Positions 17,057 through 25,074 of a stretch of DNA of 64,000 nucleotides are shown here, in pieces. Both the position numbers and the translations under genes were made by a program. Each line of letters opens with the position of its first letter. The first letter of the stretch is position 1. The notes under the pieces were generated by a model that saw nothing but the letters and a program-made list of their open reading frames with translations, was not told where the DNA came from and searched no databases. Location of the stretch: NCBI GenBank assembly GCA_014204435.1, contig JACHLF010000006.1, forward strand, positions 62,001 to 126,000. The letters run 5' to 3'. Origin of the DNA: Mycobacteroides chelonae. Its GTDB lineage: Bacteria; Actinomycetota; Actinomycetes; Mycobacteriales; Mycobacteriaceae.

Positions 17057-17227
17057 CTATGGGCGCTGGCAGAAGATCTCATACGCATGCTCATGATCGC
17101 GCACGCATTGTTCGAACCGCTCCATGAACCGCTCGGATGCGCTGTTTGTGGACGGCGCGGGCACACGGTGAGGTGCACTTTCGGTGACAAAATCGTGCTG
17201 TCCGCTACCCCAAGCTGTCACACGCAT
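17057..17227 (-). CDS. Small hypothetical protein, 56 residues
   Basis: A minus-strand frame from ATG 17227 to TAG at 17057, with GAAGG six bases upstream of the start. The C-terminal half, SERFMERFEQCVRDHEHAYE, looks like an amphipathic acidic helix, while the N-terminal half is polar and Pro/Ser-rich. No family recognised. The longer frames on either strand here have compositions expected of shadows. The 17228-17470 stretch holds nothing else I can support. Confidence 0.4.
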   Translation of the reverse strand: MRVTAWGSGQHDFVTESAPHRVPAPSTNSASERFMERFEQCVRDHEHAYEIFCQRP

Positions 17228-17473
17228 AACACACCTTCACCGTTGCCCGGCCAATGCGGCCCGCCAGCAGAAGAGGTGCTGGGCTACCCCGTCAGGGCGA
17301 CTTCTAGCCCCAACACGCCGAAAAGCTACTGCCTGAACCGCAACAGCACGCGACGAGAATCTTGCGCCCACCCGACGACGGCTGGAACGTACAGAGTCGC
17401 TCAGGGTACTGTCGCCTGTACCGAGCGGCAGTACCGAATGACCGGGTTTACGCGACTTCTCGACAAACCCCGG

Positions 17474-18364
17474 TCAGGTCAGGGCGGCCTGCACACTGCG
17501 GCAGGCCTTGGCCACGAAATCTTTCGATACCCGGGCCCATGGCGCTAATCTGTCGAATCCATGGAAGGCCCCGGCCACCACCTCCACCTCGCACGGCACC
17601 CCGGCGGCGCGCAGGCGATCGGCGTATGCGAGATCTTCGTCGTGGAACAGGTCGGCTGTCCCGATACCCAACCATGCCGGCGCCACACCGGTCAGGTCGG
17701 TACGGCGGCCTGGTACGGCGACATCGCGGTTCGCCTCGGCGAGATAGGAGTCCCAGCCGAATCGATTGCTTTCGGTGCTCCATATCCGAAGATCGGTCCC
17801 ATCGACGTCCGTGCGGGTACTGGTGCGATCATCGAGCATCGGGTACACCAGCAGCTGAGAGGCCGGAGTCACTTCGCCTCGATCACGTGCAAGAAGTGCC
17901 AGCGCGGCGGTCAGCCCGCCGCCGGCACTGGCACCGCCGATGGCGATGCGTGTCGGATCGATCCACCCTTGTAACGAAAGCCAGCGCAGCGCGGCATAGC
18001 AGTCTTCCAGGGCAGCAGGGTAGGGGTATTCGGGCGCCAGTCGATAGTCGACCGCGATGACCGGCAGGCCGGTCTGGCGCATGACCTTGCGGCAGAAGAA
18101 GTCGTCTTGACGCGCGGTACCCATCACGTAGCCGCCGCCGTGTATCCAGAGCAGCGCCGGGGACGGTTCCTGCAGGGTCTTGGGAATGTGCGCACGGACG
18201 TTGACCTGGTCGTTCACCGCCATGGTGCGCACCCAGAACCTCGGAAACAGCCCGGAGGCACGGATCAGTGTTCGCAGTGTCGAGAGGGTCCGTGGCAGAC
18301 CGACCTGTCGTGGAAATACCGTGGCTGCTACGCGGAGATTGGGATGAATGTCAGGGGACGACAC
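17474..18364 (-). CDS. HSL-family esterase/lipase (alpha/beta hydrolase)
   Basis: About 296 residues from GTG 18364; the frame is open further upstream to 18430 but the additional 22 residues look non-coding. Hormone-sensitive-lipase motifs are present: oxyanion-hole HGGGY (about 75-79), nucleophile GASAGG (Ser near 146), YRLAPEYPYPA, and the acid/base residues in TADLFHDED and GAFHGFD. Such mycobacterial Lip enzymes hydrolyse short- to medium-chain esters in the cytoplasm. Divergent from the SRPBCC gene. Substrate not predictable. Confidence 0.88.
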   Translation of the reverse strand: MSSPDIHPNLRVAATVFPRQVGLPRTLSTLRTLIRASGLFPRFWVRTMAVNDQVNVRAHIPKTLQEPSPALLWIHGGGYVMGTARQDDFFCRKVMRQTGLPVIAVDYRLAPEYPYPAALEDCYAALRWLSLQGWIDPTRIAIGGASAGGGLTAALALLARDRGEVTPASQLLVYPMLDDRTSTRTDVDGTDLRIWSTESNRFGWDSYLAEANRDVAVPGRRTDLTGVAPAWLGIGTADLFHDEDLAYADRLRAAGVPCEVEVVAGAFHGFDRLAPWARVSKDFVAKACRSVQAALT

Positions 18365-18507
18365 ACAGCGAGTATGCCGGTGAGAAGCACATGACGTGGC
18401 GGTTTGGCGTGACGGGCGATCGAGGAGCACAGTCCACCGGCCGTACCGCGATCACCGTCGCCGCGGATTTACCGTCGAGCGCTCGTGGGGTCGCTAGGGT
18501 CAGGTCC

Positions 18508-18945
18508 ATGGCCACGAGCGATACCCGGGAAATCCTTATCGAAGCGACCCCCGATCAGATCATGGACGTCATCGCCGACGTCGGGGTGCTGCCGAAATGG
18601 TCTTCGGCGCATCAGAGTTCGACGGTGCTGACCACGGGTGACGACGGGCGACCGCACGAGGTGAAGATGAAGGTGAAGACGGCGGGGATATCCGACGAAC
18701 AAACCGTCGCGTACGCCTGGGGCGCCGATACGGTCAGCTGGACCTTGGTGAAGGCCGGTCAACAGCGCAGGCAAGACGGTAAGTACACGTTCACGCCCCA
18801 GGGCGACAAGACGCACGTGAAGTTCGAGCTGACGGTCGACCCACTGATCCCGCTGCCCGGATTCGTGTTGAAGCGGGCTATCAAGGGCGCTATGGAGACC
18901 GCCACTGACGGGCTGCGCAAACAGGTTCTCGCCACCTATCGATGA
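18508..18945 (+). CDS. SRPBCC (START-like) protein, Rv0854-like
   Basis: 145 residues from ATG 18508. The N-terminal strand-helix SDTREILIEATPDQIMDVIADVG, followed by LPKWSSAHQSSTVL and a C-terminal long helix (GFVLKRAIKGAMETATDGLRKQVL), is the typical SRPBCC fold, which encloses a hydrophobic ligand pocket. Family members act as lipid binders or polyketide cyclases; the ligand here is unknown. Length and neighbourhood (far, dapC and fadAB downstream) agree with Rv0854 of M. tuberculosis. Confidence 0.85.
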   Translation: MATSDTREILIEATPDQIMDVIADVGVLPKWSSAHQSSTVLTTGDDGRPHEVKMKVKTAGISDEQTVAYAWGADTVSWTLVKAGQQRRQDGKYTFTPQGDKTHVKFELTVDPLIPLPGFVLKRAIKGAMETATDGLRKQVLATYR

Positions 18946-19028
18946 CGGGTTTGCTTTGTGTACGTGTCAGGAGTGTCGTTGTTCACAGTGGATAGACACC
19001 AGGGCGCACGCCCTGCGCCAGGGAGCAG

Positions 19029-19994
19029 CTATCGCGGAGCAGGCGGTTTTATTGCCTTTTCGAGCTGCGGGGTCAGCTGCTCCAGGGCGTAGATACGCGC
19101 CAGTGGTCCGCCGAGCCGAAGGGCATTCACCACTGGGCTGTCCGCCGGAATGTAGACGGCGCGCCCCTCGATGACCGCGCGCAAATCGGCGAAGCCACCC
19201 GCCGATTTGGCCTGCTGTTCGGTGGCCCCCACCACAACCAGGAGATCCTCATCTGCTTTGGTTTTCAGCTCGTTGTCGGGGATGGAGCCCGAATATCGCT
19301 GGCTCAGGAACCCCAGGCCGTCGAAAACCGCACGTCGTGGATCGCGGAACCCCAAGAGGAAGGTGCCTTGTCCGTCGACGAGCCAATCGACGACGGCCGT
19401 GCGGTTGACCCAATGTTGGTGTCCCGTGCGTATCTGGTTGTACCGCGTGCCGACCTCTTCGGATCGCATGCGGGCCTGTTCGGACTTGCCGAGCACTCGT
19501 CCGATGGTGAAGAGCTGGTTGTACCAAGGTGTTTCGGCACGATCGACGCGATCCTCGGAGACCACGGTCGGGGCGATCTTGGCCAGCCTGTCATAGCTGG
19601 GCCTGTCGATGTCGGCCCCGATCGCCAGGATGACGTCGGGTTTGACGGCCGCGATGGCATCGAAGTCCAGCTCGGCACCCGAAACGACGGGGGGATGGGA
19701 GACCTCCGGAACCACCCAGGGATACATGGGGTACTCGGGCAACGTGGATCGGACGCCGACGGGCTTGGTGCCCAATGACTGCACGAGGTCCTGGTCGTTC
19801 CATCCCAGCGTGACGATCCGGTTGGGTCGCATCGGCAGGAACGCGCCACCGTATCTGTGCGGGATGCTCAGGGGGAACCCGTCCGGGCCTTGGGTCGGCG
19901 TGGGGGCAGGTGCCGGAGGCTGGGTGCCAGAGCATCCGGTGAGCGCCATCAGCATCAGAAGCGCGGCAATCACGCGCCGTCCGGCTGTTGCCAT
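19029..19994 (-). CDS. Iron-siderophore type substrate-binding lipoprotein (FecB/BtuF-like)
   Basis: 321 residues from ATG 19994. The N-terminus is a lipoprotein signal (RRVIAALLMLMALTGCSG, lipobox LTGC), followed by a Pro-rich linker and a class III periplasmic-binding fold: RIVTLGWNDQDLVQSLGTKPVGV, then FDAIAAVKPDVILAIGADID, and a C-terminal lobe with DLLVVVGAT and YIPADSPVVNALRLGGPLA. Members bind ferric siderophores, heme or cobalamin. No permease or ATPase adjoins it, so it may serve a distant transporter or a non-transport role, as FecB does in M. tuberculosis. Divergent from the four-gene envelope operon. Confidence 0.87.
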   Translation of the reverse strand: MATAGRRVIAALLMLMALTGCSGTQPPAPAPTPTQGPDGFPLSIPHRYGGAFLPMRPNRIVTLGWNDQDLVQSLGTKPVGVRSTLPEYPMYPWVVPEVSHPPVVSGAELDFDAIAAVKPDVILAIGADIDRPSYDRLAKIAPTVVSEDRVDRAETPWYNQLFTIGRVLGKSEQARMRSEEVGTRYNQIRTGHQHWVNRTAVVDWLVDGQGTFLLGFRDPRRAVFDGLGFLSQRYSGSIPDNELKTKADEDLLVVVGATEQQAKSAGGFADLRAVIEGRAVYIPADSPVVNALRLGGPLARIYALEQLTPQLEKAIKPPAPR

Positions 19995-20233
19995 GCCGTG
20001 CAAGCTACCACCGGTCAGCGGCGATAAACGAATGTAACCCGAATCGACTCGGGGTGAATCGAACGACAGACCATCGGGTTGCACACCCACCACCTGCGGG
20101 AACGTCGCGAGCCTGGATGTGGGTTGCCGGACGTTGCCATTGACGCTTGGTCGCGGCGTTCATACGTTTGCCGCGTTCCCAGCTCGTGCAACGGGTCAGA
20201 GCAACAGTGCAATAAGTCTGCAATAGGACACCG

Positions 20234-21208
20234 ATGATCAAGCATCTCACCCTCCGCGCGACGGTCGCCCTCGTTGTGGCAGCCGCGGCGATGTCGCCTG
20301 CCGCCCATCCGGCGGTGGCGGACACGGCGACGCCACTGAATGGACTGTTCGCGTTGACCCCGGGCGGTTGCGCGGAGGGCCGCGCCACCGGCTCCTACTT
20401 CCGCATGATCCTGCCCGCCGGTGACGCGTCGGGTCCTTATCTCGCCAACGGCGATTCGACATGCTCGGACAACACGGTCACCTTGCTGGCACCGGGCACC
20501 GACGGTGGCCTGAAGTCGGGCGAGTATCAGCCGCAGCCCGCCAGTGCGTTCGACGGTCATGGGAACGCGGTGTCCGGCAGCATCACCCAGCCGGTCAAGT
20601 TCTACGGCGTGGGTTTCGCGACCGCGTCCAACCAGACCGACCCGCAAACCGGTCAGGGCACGGCCACCCCGCAGATCACGGTGAGCGGTGACAAGCTCGG
20701 CGGCGATCTCAGTGCTTTCGGCGTGACCTGGAACAACCAGGTGTTCAACCAGGGAGCGCCGAAACCCGATGGCGCACTTCCCGGTAAGACCACACCGGTG
20801 ACCGGAACCTACGACCGCAACTCGGGCGCCTTCATCCTCGAGTGGACCAGCCAGATCGTCGGCGGTCCCTTCAACGACTTCACCGGACTATGGCACCTGG
20901 TCGGCAAGGTGGGCGGAGGCACCGGTGGCGCGGCCGCCGCACCGCTGCCCCCGCCGGCACTGGGTGCTCCGCCACCGACCGATGCGGCCCCGGGGGCGCC
21001 TGCCCCGGGTCAGGTGGTGGTTCAGGCTGGGCAACAGTTCGCCTCGCCACCGCCGCTGTCGGCGGGTCAGCAGCTCATCGCCTTGCCCGTTGACGACAAC
21101 CCGCGCACGGTGACCCCGCCGTGGGTCATCGCACTGCTGGTCTTCGTGGTCATCGGTGGCGGAATTCTGTTTGTGGTGGGGGAGCGGATCTTCAGCCGTG
21201 GCCGCTGA
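20234..21208 (+). CDS. Exported, C-terminally anchored protein; first gene of unknown envelope operon
   Basis: 324 residues. Signal peptide at 1-30 (TLRATVALVVAAAAMSPAAHPAVADT), then a domain of about 190 residues containing LLAPGTDGG, QPVKFYGVGF, DPQTGQG, VSGDKLGGDLSAFG, NQVFNQGAPKPDG and the closing IVGGPFNDFTGLWHLVG. A Pro/Ala-rich linker (about 235-290) leads to a membrane helix (PPWVIALLVFVVIGGGILFVV) and a short RGR tail. So the domain faces outward and is tethered. The same domain recurs in the third gene of the operon. I recognise no named family. The next gene starts inside this one. Confidence 0.8.
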   Translation: MIKHLTLRATVALVVAAAAMSPAAHPAVADTATPLNGLFALTPGGCAEGRATGSYFRMILPAGDASGPYLANGDSTCSDNTVTLLAPGTDGGLKSGEYQPQPASAFDGHGNAVSGSITQPVKFYGVGFATASNQTDPQTGQGTATPQITVSGDKLGGDLSAFGVTWNNQVFNQGAPKPDGALPGKTTPVTGTYDRNSGAFILEWTSQIVGGPFNDFTGLWHLVGKVGGGTGGAAAAPLPPPALGAPPPTDAAPGAPAPGQVVVQAGQQFASPPPLSAGQQLIALPVDDNPRTVTPPWVIALLVFVVIGGGILFVVGERIFSRGR

Positions 21209-22223
21209 GCGGCTCGCCGAGACGACGCCGTCGGCATTACCCACGTATGCCGACGTCGTGGGTGAGCAGGCTGTGGCGGCCGAGGCCGGGCCGGAGTCAA
21301 AACCTCGCTGGCCGTTCATCGCGCTGACAGTGCTCGGCGTACGGCTCTTTGTACTGCCGGTGGTCACCGGCATGTTCACGCGGGCCGCGGGTGGGCAGCA
21401 GTTACTCACCGAGTTCCGTCCGTTCGTGTCGTCGGAGGTGATCGCCAAGTTCCGCGGTTATCTGGACACCGTCGACGCGGCCCGCGCCGACGTGCAGGCA
21501 ACCCAGTCGGTTGTCGGCGGCCGCTATGAGTGGTTGGATTCCTTTGTCGCGCAATATCCGTCGATTCGTCAGGATATGAACGCTCTGTTGGATGCGGTGA
21601 GCGGTCAGGTAGAAAACTACGGGCAGTTGCGCGCCGTGGGTCCCTTCGATGTGTTTCCGTTTCTCCTGGCAGTACCGGGCCTGGTCCTGGTGGGCGCCGG
21701 TGTGTGGGGTCTTCGGCGCACTCGCGATGCTGAAAAATCCGCCGGTGCGAGGCTTCTCGCGCTCGTAGCGGCGACGGTGCTCATCGCGGTGCCGTTCGCG
21801 GACGGGCTGTTCTCGCGTGCTCCGGCCGGTGCCCAGCTCATCAACGCCTTCACCCCGATCATGACCCACGAGCGGGTGGCTGCGGTGCAGCGGCATTTCG
21901 TGGTCCTGGTTGCGGCGGAGGGTGAGTTGGGCACCCAGTTCCTCGGCGATCTGCGGCAGCATGATCCGGCCCGAGCGGTTCCGGGCATTGACGCGTTTGT
22001 TTCCCAATGGCAGCCGATGACAGCTGATTTCGCTTCGCTTATCGGAGTGATGGCCGACAACGTGGACAACTTCGGCAGGGTGGTGGCGCTCGATCGGATC
22101 ACGGCTCCTGCGGGATTCCGCGCATTCGACTATTTCGGGTGGTTCTTCCTGGTGCCCGGTGTACTGGCGGCCGTGGTCGCCCTCGACTCGAAAGGCGTGC
22201 TTCGATGGCCCAACAAAAAGTGA
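21198..22223 (+). CDS. Membrane protein with four or more helices; second gene of unknown envelope operon
   Basis: 341 residues from GTG 21198, which overlaps the previous stop by 11 bases and has GGAGCGG about ten bases upstream. Hydrophobic segments occur at about 36-60 (WPFIALTVLGVRLFVLPVVTG), 148-170 (FPFLLAVPGLVLVGAGVWGL), 185-205 (LLALVAATVLIAVPFADGLF) and near the C-terminus (WFFLVPGVLAAVVAL). Two large extracytoplasmic loops resemble each other: each carries an early QLLTEFRP / QLINAFTP segment and a later DNVDNFG / QVENYG segment, suggesting an internal duplication. No family recognised. Probably the membrane core for the exported partners. Confidence 0.8.
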   Translation: MAAERLAETTPSALPTYADVVGEQAVAAEAGPESKPRWPFIALTVLGVRLFVLPVVTGMFTRAAGGQQLLTEFRPFVSSEVIAKFRGYLDTVDAARADVQATQSVVGGRYEWLDSFVAQYPSIRQDMNALLDAVSGQVENYGQLRAVGPFDVFPFLLAVPGLVLVGAGVWGLRRTRDAEKSAGARLLALVAATVLIAVPFADGLFSRAPAGAQLINAFTPIMTHERVAAVQRHFVVLVAAEGELGTQFLGDLRQHDPARAVPGIDAFVSQWQPMTADFASLIGVMADNVDNFGRVVALDRITAPAGFRAFDYFGWFFLVPGVLAAVVALDSKGVLRWPNKK

Positions 22224-22912
22224 CGGTGAGATCTGTGTGGCGTTGTGCGCTCGGGGCGTCGGTGACGGTCACGGTGCTGGCGACGGCGCCCGCCTGCGGG
22301 TCGGCGAAGCCCGTCGAGTCCGCACTGACGGGGCTGCTGGCACTGGAACCCGGCACGATCGAGGGCAACAAGCTCAGTGGCACCTGGTTCAAGATGGTGC
22401 AACCGGGCGGCAACCCGCAAGAGGGCCCGTTCATGCCGAACGCCAATTCCCCTGTGCCGCAAGGGGTAGCCACCTTGCTCTCGCCGGGCACCGATGGCGG
22501 CCTGATTCTCGGGGGCTACCAGGGAGAGTCGGATCCCGCGTTCGACGAGGCCACCGGCTACTCGCTTGCCGCCCGGGTAACGCAGCCGACGAAGTTCTTC
22601 AACATCGAGTTCGGCATATCCACCAACAAGATCGACCCGCAGACTCAGCGTGAGCTCTTGGCCCCTTCGGCCACGGTGTCGGGGGACACGATCTCGGCCG
22701 ACCTGTCCGCGTGGGCAGCGTCGTGGAACAGGCAGGAGTTCAACCAAGGCGCTCCCAAGCCGAAGGCCAAGGAGCAAGCGCAGATTCCCGGTGAGGCCCG
22801 TGCCAAGCAGGTGTGGGAGTTCACCCTCGACTGGACGAGCTTGATCGTGGGCGGCCCGTTCAACAGCTTTACGGGGGTCTGGCACCTCGAAGGTGTGCTG
22901 AAGGAACGATGA
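22205..22912 (+). CDS. Exported paralogue of the first operon gene; third gene
   Basis: 235 residues from ATG 22205, overlapping the previous gene by 19 bases. Signal peptide at about 1-32 (WRCALGASVTVTVLATAPACGS), possibly a lipoprotein although APAC is a poor lipobox. The mature part is homologous to the first gene: LLSPGTDGG, QPTKFFNIEFG, DPQTQRE, VSGDTISADLSAW, NRQEFNQGAPKPK and SLIVGGPFNSFTGVWHLEG. It lacks the Pro-rich linker and membrane anchor, so it is the soluble or lipid-anchored form. The stop overlaps the start of the fourth gene (ATGA). No named family recognised. Confidence 0.8.
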   Translation: MAQQKVTVRSVWRCALGASVTVTVLATAPACGSAKPVESALTGLLALEPGTIEGNKLSGTWFKMVQPGGNPQEGPFMPNANSPVPQGVATLLSPGTDGGLILGGYQGESDPAFDEATGYSLAARVTQPTKFFNIEFGISTNKIDPQTQRELLAPSATVSGDTISADLSAWAASWNRQEFNQGAPKPKAKEQAQIPGEARAKQVWEFTLDWTSLIVGGPFNSFTGVWHLEGVLKER

Positions 22913-23871
22913 GCGCAACACCCTCCGAAGAGACGGCGCCGCTCGTCACGGCGAGCCGCAAGCCCGCCAAGGAACGTGTATTCGTCATCGCGGTAAGGAC
23001 ATTCGCCGCCATCACGGTGATCGGGAGCGTGGCGGCCATCACCCAGCTGTCGTACTCGCCACCGCGAGCACCGATTGTCGGCTATCAGATTGTGAACCGC
23101 GATGGATCGATCCCCGAGGGGGTGATTCCGATCCCGGTACCGCCGCCGGGGCCTCAGCTGGTGGCACCGCTGCCGCGCCCCCAGCCGCCCTCGCATCCGC
23201 CGGCGCCGGTGGCCGCTGGGCCCTTTGGCGCCCTGCCCTCGGTGACCGACCGCGGCCTGCCGATATCCGTTGCCCAGCCATGCCCTTTCGGTTGGCCGGC
23301 ACCCGGCCCGGATGAGCAGGGCGGGCTTGCCTCGTTGATCGACGTCGCCCCGGCGGCCGGTGTCTTCTCCTCGGAGGCGTTCGCTCCGGCCACCGCCTAT
23401 GAACCGATTCTGAAGATGATGGGTCCGGTGCTGGCCCGCATCTCCCCGTTGCTGTCGCGGCATCCGTGGATGATCGACCAGTTCGTCACCCGATTCCAGA
23501 CCGTCATGGTGCGGATCCTGGAAGCGATCCTCCCGTACTACGGCCCGTATCGGAACGACGTGCTCAAGGCCGAGGGTGACCTTGCTAAGGCGCTGACCCC
23601 CTTCCTGGAGAGCCTGTACAACACGCCGACCGCGCAATGCCTCGTCGCCTGGGAAGCGCAGCGCATTCGTGATGCGCGCGGTGGTCGTCCGCCGGCGTTG
23701 CGCCTGCATGATCTGGGCAAGGTGATCGATCTGTATCGCTCGACGCACTGGCGTGAGGGCGACGACGATCCGCCGCCTCCGCCGCTGCCCGCGTATGAAT
23801 TCACACCGCCACCCGCGCCACCACCGGCGTCGGACGCCCCGGCGGCGCCCGCCATCTCGTCGTCGTTGTAG
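22909..23871 (+). CDS. Single-pass membrane protein with Pro-rich regions; fourth gene of unknown envelope operon
   Basis: 320 residues from ATG 22909, coupled to the third gene by ATGA. Residues 1-22 are cytoplasmic, then one membrane helix (VIAVRTFAAITVIGSVAAIT). The outer part begins YSPPRAPIVGYQIVNRDGSI, contains a Pro-rich segment, a helical centre (EPILKMMGPVLARISPLLSR, WMIDQFVTRFQTVMVRILEAIL, LAKALTPFLESLYNTPTAQC) and a Pro-rich tail ending SSSL. Two cysteines (QPCPFGW, TAQCLVAW) could form a disulfide. No family recognised. Completes a four-gene module entirely devoted to the envelope. Confidence 0.8.
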   Translation: MSATPSEETAPLVTASRKPAKERVFVIAVRTFAAITVIGSVAAITQLSYSPPRAPIVGYQIVNRDGSIPEGVIPIPVPPPGPQLVAPLPRPQPPSHPPAPVAAGPFGALPSVTDRGLPISVAQPCPFGWPAPGPDEQGGLASLIDVAPAAGVFSSEAFAPATAYEPILKMMGPVLARISPLLSRHPWMIDQFVTRFQTVMVRILEAILPYYGPYRNDVLKAEGDLAKALTPFLESLYNTPTAQCLVAWEAQRIRDARGGRPPALRLHDLGKVIDLYRSTHWREGDDDPPPPPLPAYEFTPPPAPPPASDAPAAPAISSSL

Positions 23872-23878
23872 CCGCACT

Positions 23879-23895
23879 TCCCAACCAACGGGTTG
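23879..23895 (+). promoter_or_regulatory. Operator candidate upstream of the CoA-racemase gene
   Basis: TCCCAACCAACGGGTTG (23879-23895) contains inverted CAACC/GGTTG arms and is identical base for base to 27948-27964. It lies immediately upstream of the -10-like TAGGGT, where a repressor would block polymerase. Confidence 0.55.
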
Positions 23896-23901
23896 ACTGG
23901 T

Positions 23902-23907
23902 TAGGGT
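23902..23907 (+). promoter_or_regulatory. Candidate -10 element for a leaderless transcript
   Basis: TAGGGT fits the mycobacterial TANNNT -10 pattern and ends six bases before the ATG at 23914, the spacing expected if transcription begins at the start codon itself. No ribosome-binding site is visible for this gene, which supports a leaderless mRNA. Confidence 0.45.
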
Positions 23908-23913
23908 GACCCC

Positions 23914-25005
23914 ATGGCTGACACTGGCGTCAAGACAGGCCCCCTGGCGGGCGTAAAGGTGATCGAGCTCGGCGGCATCGGCCCCGGCCCCCACGCGGCG
24001 ATGATGTTGTCCGACTTGGGCGCAGACGTCATCCGGGTACGTCGACCCGGCGGCCTGGCGATCCCCGCCGAGGAGAGCGATCTGTTCCATCGCGGCAAGC
24101 GACTGGTCAACCTGGACGTCAAGAAGGACCCCGAGGCACTGCTGGCGCTCGTCGACAAGGCCGATGTGCTGCTGGATCCGTTCCGGCCGGGTGTGTGTGA
24201 GCGCATCGGTATCGGGCCCCAGGAGTGCGCCAAGCGCAACCCACGGCTGATCTTTGCCCGGATGACGGGCTGGGGCCAGCACGGCCCGATGGCAGACCGT
24301 GCCGGGCACGACATTAACTACCTGTCGTTGACCGGCGCGCTGGGATCGATGGGCTACAAGGACCGCCCGCCAATGCCGCCCATGAACCTTGTCGCGGACT
24401 TCGGCGGTGGCTCAATGCTTTTGGTGCAGGGCATCCTGGCCGCATTGTATGAGCGCGAGAAGTCGGGCCAGGGTCAGGTGATCGACGGCGCGATGGTCGA
24501 CGGCGTGAGCCAGCTGGCTCAGATGCAGTGGACGATGTACAACAACGGCCTGCTGTTCGATGAGCGGGAATCGGCACTGCTCGATGGCGGTTCGCCGTTC
24601 TACGGCACCTATGAGACCTCCGACGGCAAATACATGGCGGTGGGTTCGATCGAGCCGCAGTTCTTCGCGATCTTGGTGCAGGGCCTGGGGCTGGATCCCG
24701 AGAGTGTTCCGTTCCAGCTCGACAAGGCGCGCTACCCCGAGATGCGCACGATGTTCGACGATGCCTTCAAGACCAAGACACGAGACGAGTGGACCGAGAT
24801 CTTCATCGGCACGGACGCCTGCGTCTCACCGGTGCTCACCTGGGCTGAAGCCAAGCAGAATGCGCACCTTCGTGATCGCGGCACCATCGTCGACGTCAAC
24901 GGAGCGACCCAGGCCGCCCCGGCCCCGCGCTTCTCGCGTACCCCGAGCGGCCCCATCGCGGCGCCGCCGAAGGACACGACGGAGCTCGCCGATATCGGCT
25001 GGTGA
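23914..25005 (+). CDS. far: CaiB/BaiF CoA-transferase family: alpha-methylacyl-CoA racemase (Far/Mcr-like)
   Basis: 363 residues. Epimerises 2-methyl-branched acyl-CoA so that it can enter beta-oxidation (family role of AMACR/MCR). Family text includes LAGVKVIELGGIGPGPHAAMML, the CoA-binding FRPGVCERIGIGP region, the catalytic pair His132 (AGHDINY) and Asp163 (VADFGGGSM) equivalent to His126 and Asp156 of M. tuberculosis MCR, and later PFYGTYETSDGKYMAVG. Position before dapC-fadA-fadB agrees with far (Rv0855). The hydrolase gene follows on the same strand. Confidence 0.9.
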   Translation: MADTGVKTGPLAGVKVIELGGIGPGPHAAMMLSDLGADVIRVRRPGGLAIPAEESDLFHRGKRLVNLDVKKDPEALLALVDKADVLLDPFRPGVCERIGIGPQECAKRNPRLIFARMTGWGQHGPMADRAGHDINYLSLTGALGSMGYKDRPPMPPMNLVADFGGGSMLLVQGILAALYEREKSGQGQVIDGAMVDGVSQLAQMQWTMYNNGLLFDERESALLDGGSPFYGTYETSDGKYMAVGSIEPQFFAILVQGLGLDPESVPFQLDKARYPEMRTMFDDAFKTKTRDEWTEIFIGTDACVSPVLTWAEAKQNAHLRDRGTIVDVNGATQAAPAPRFSRTPSGPIAAPPKDTTELADIGW

Positions 25006-25074
25006 TTTGCCGGGATGGCTGGTACTAGGTACTGGTAGTCTCACCGCAAAGCAATGACGCTACGAGGAGGCTCG

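Noticed and set aside
17362..18060. 232-codon plus-strand frame opposite the esterase
   Set aside because: Arg/Pro/His-rich complement of an esterase with all catalytic motifs intact.
22645..24309. 554-codon minus-strand open frame
   Set aside because: It crosses three well-supported plus-strand genes and their junctions. Its product is Arg/Gly/His-rich, the usual antisense shadow in a high-GC genome.
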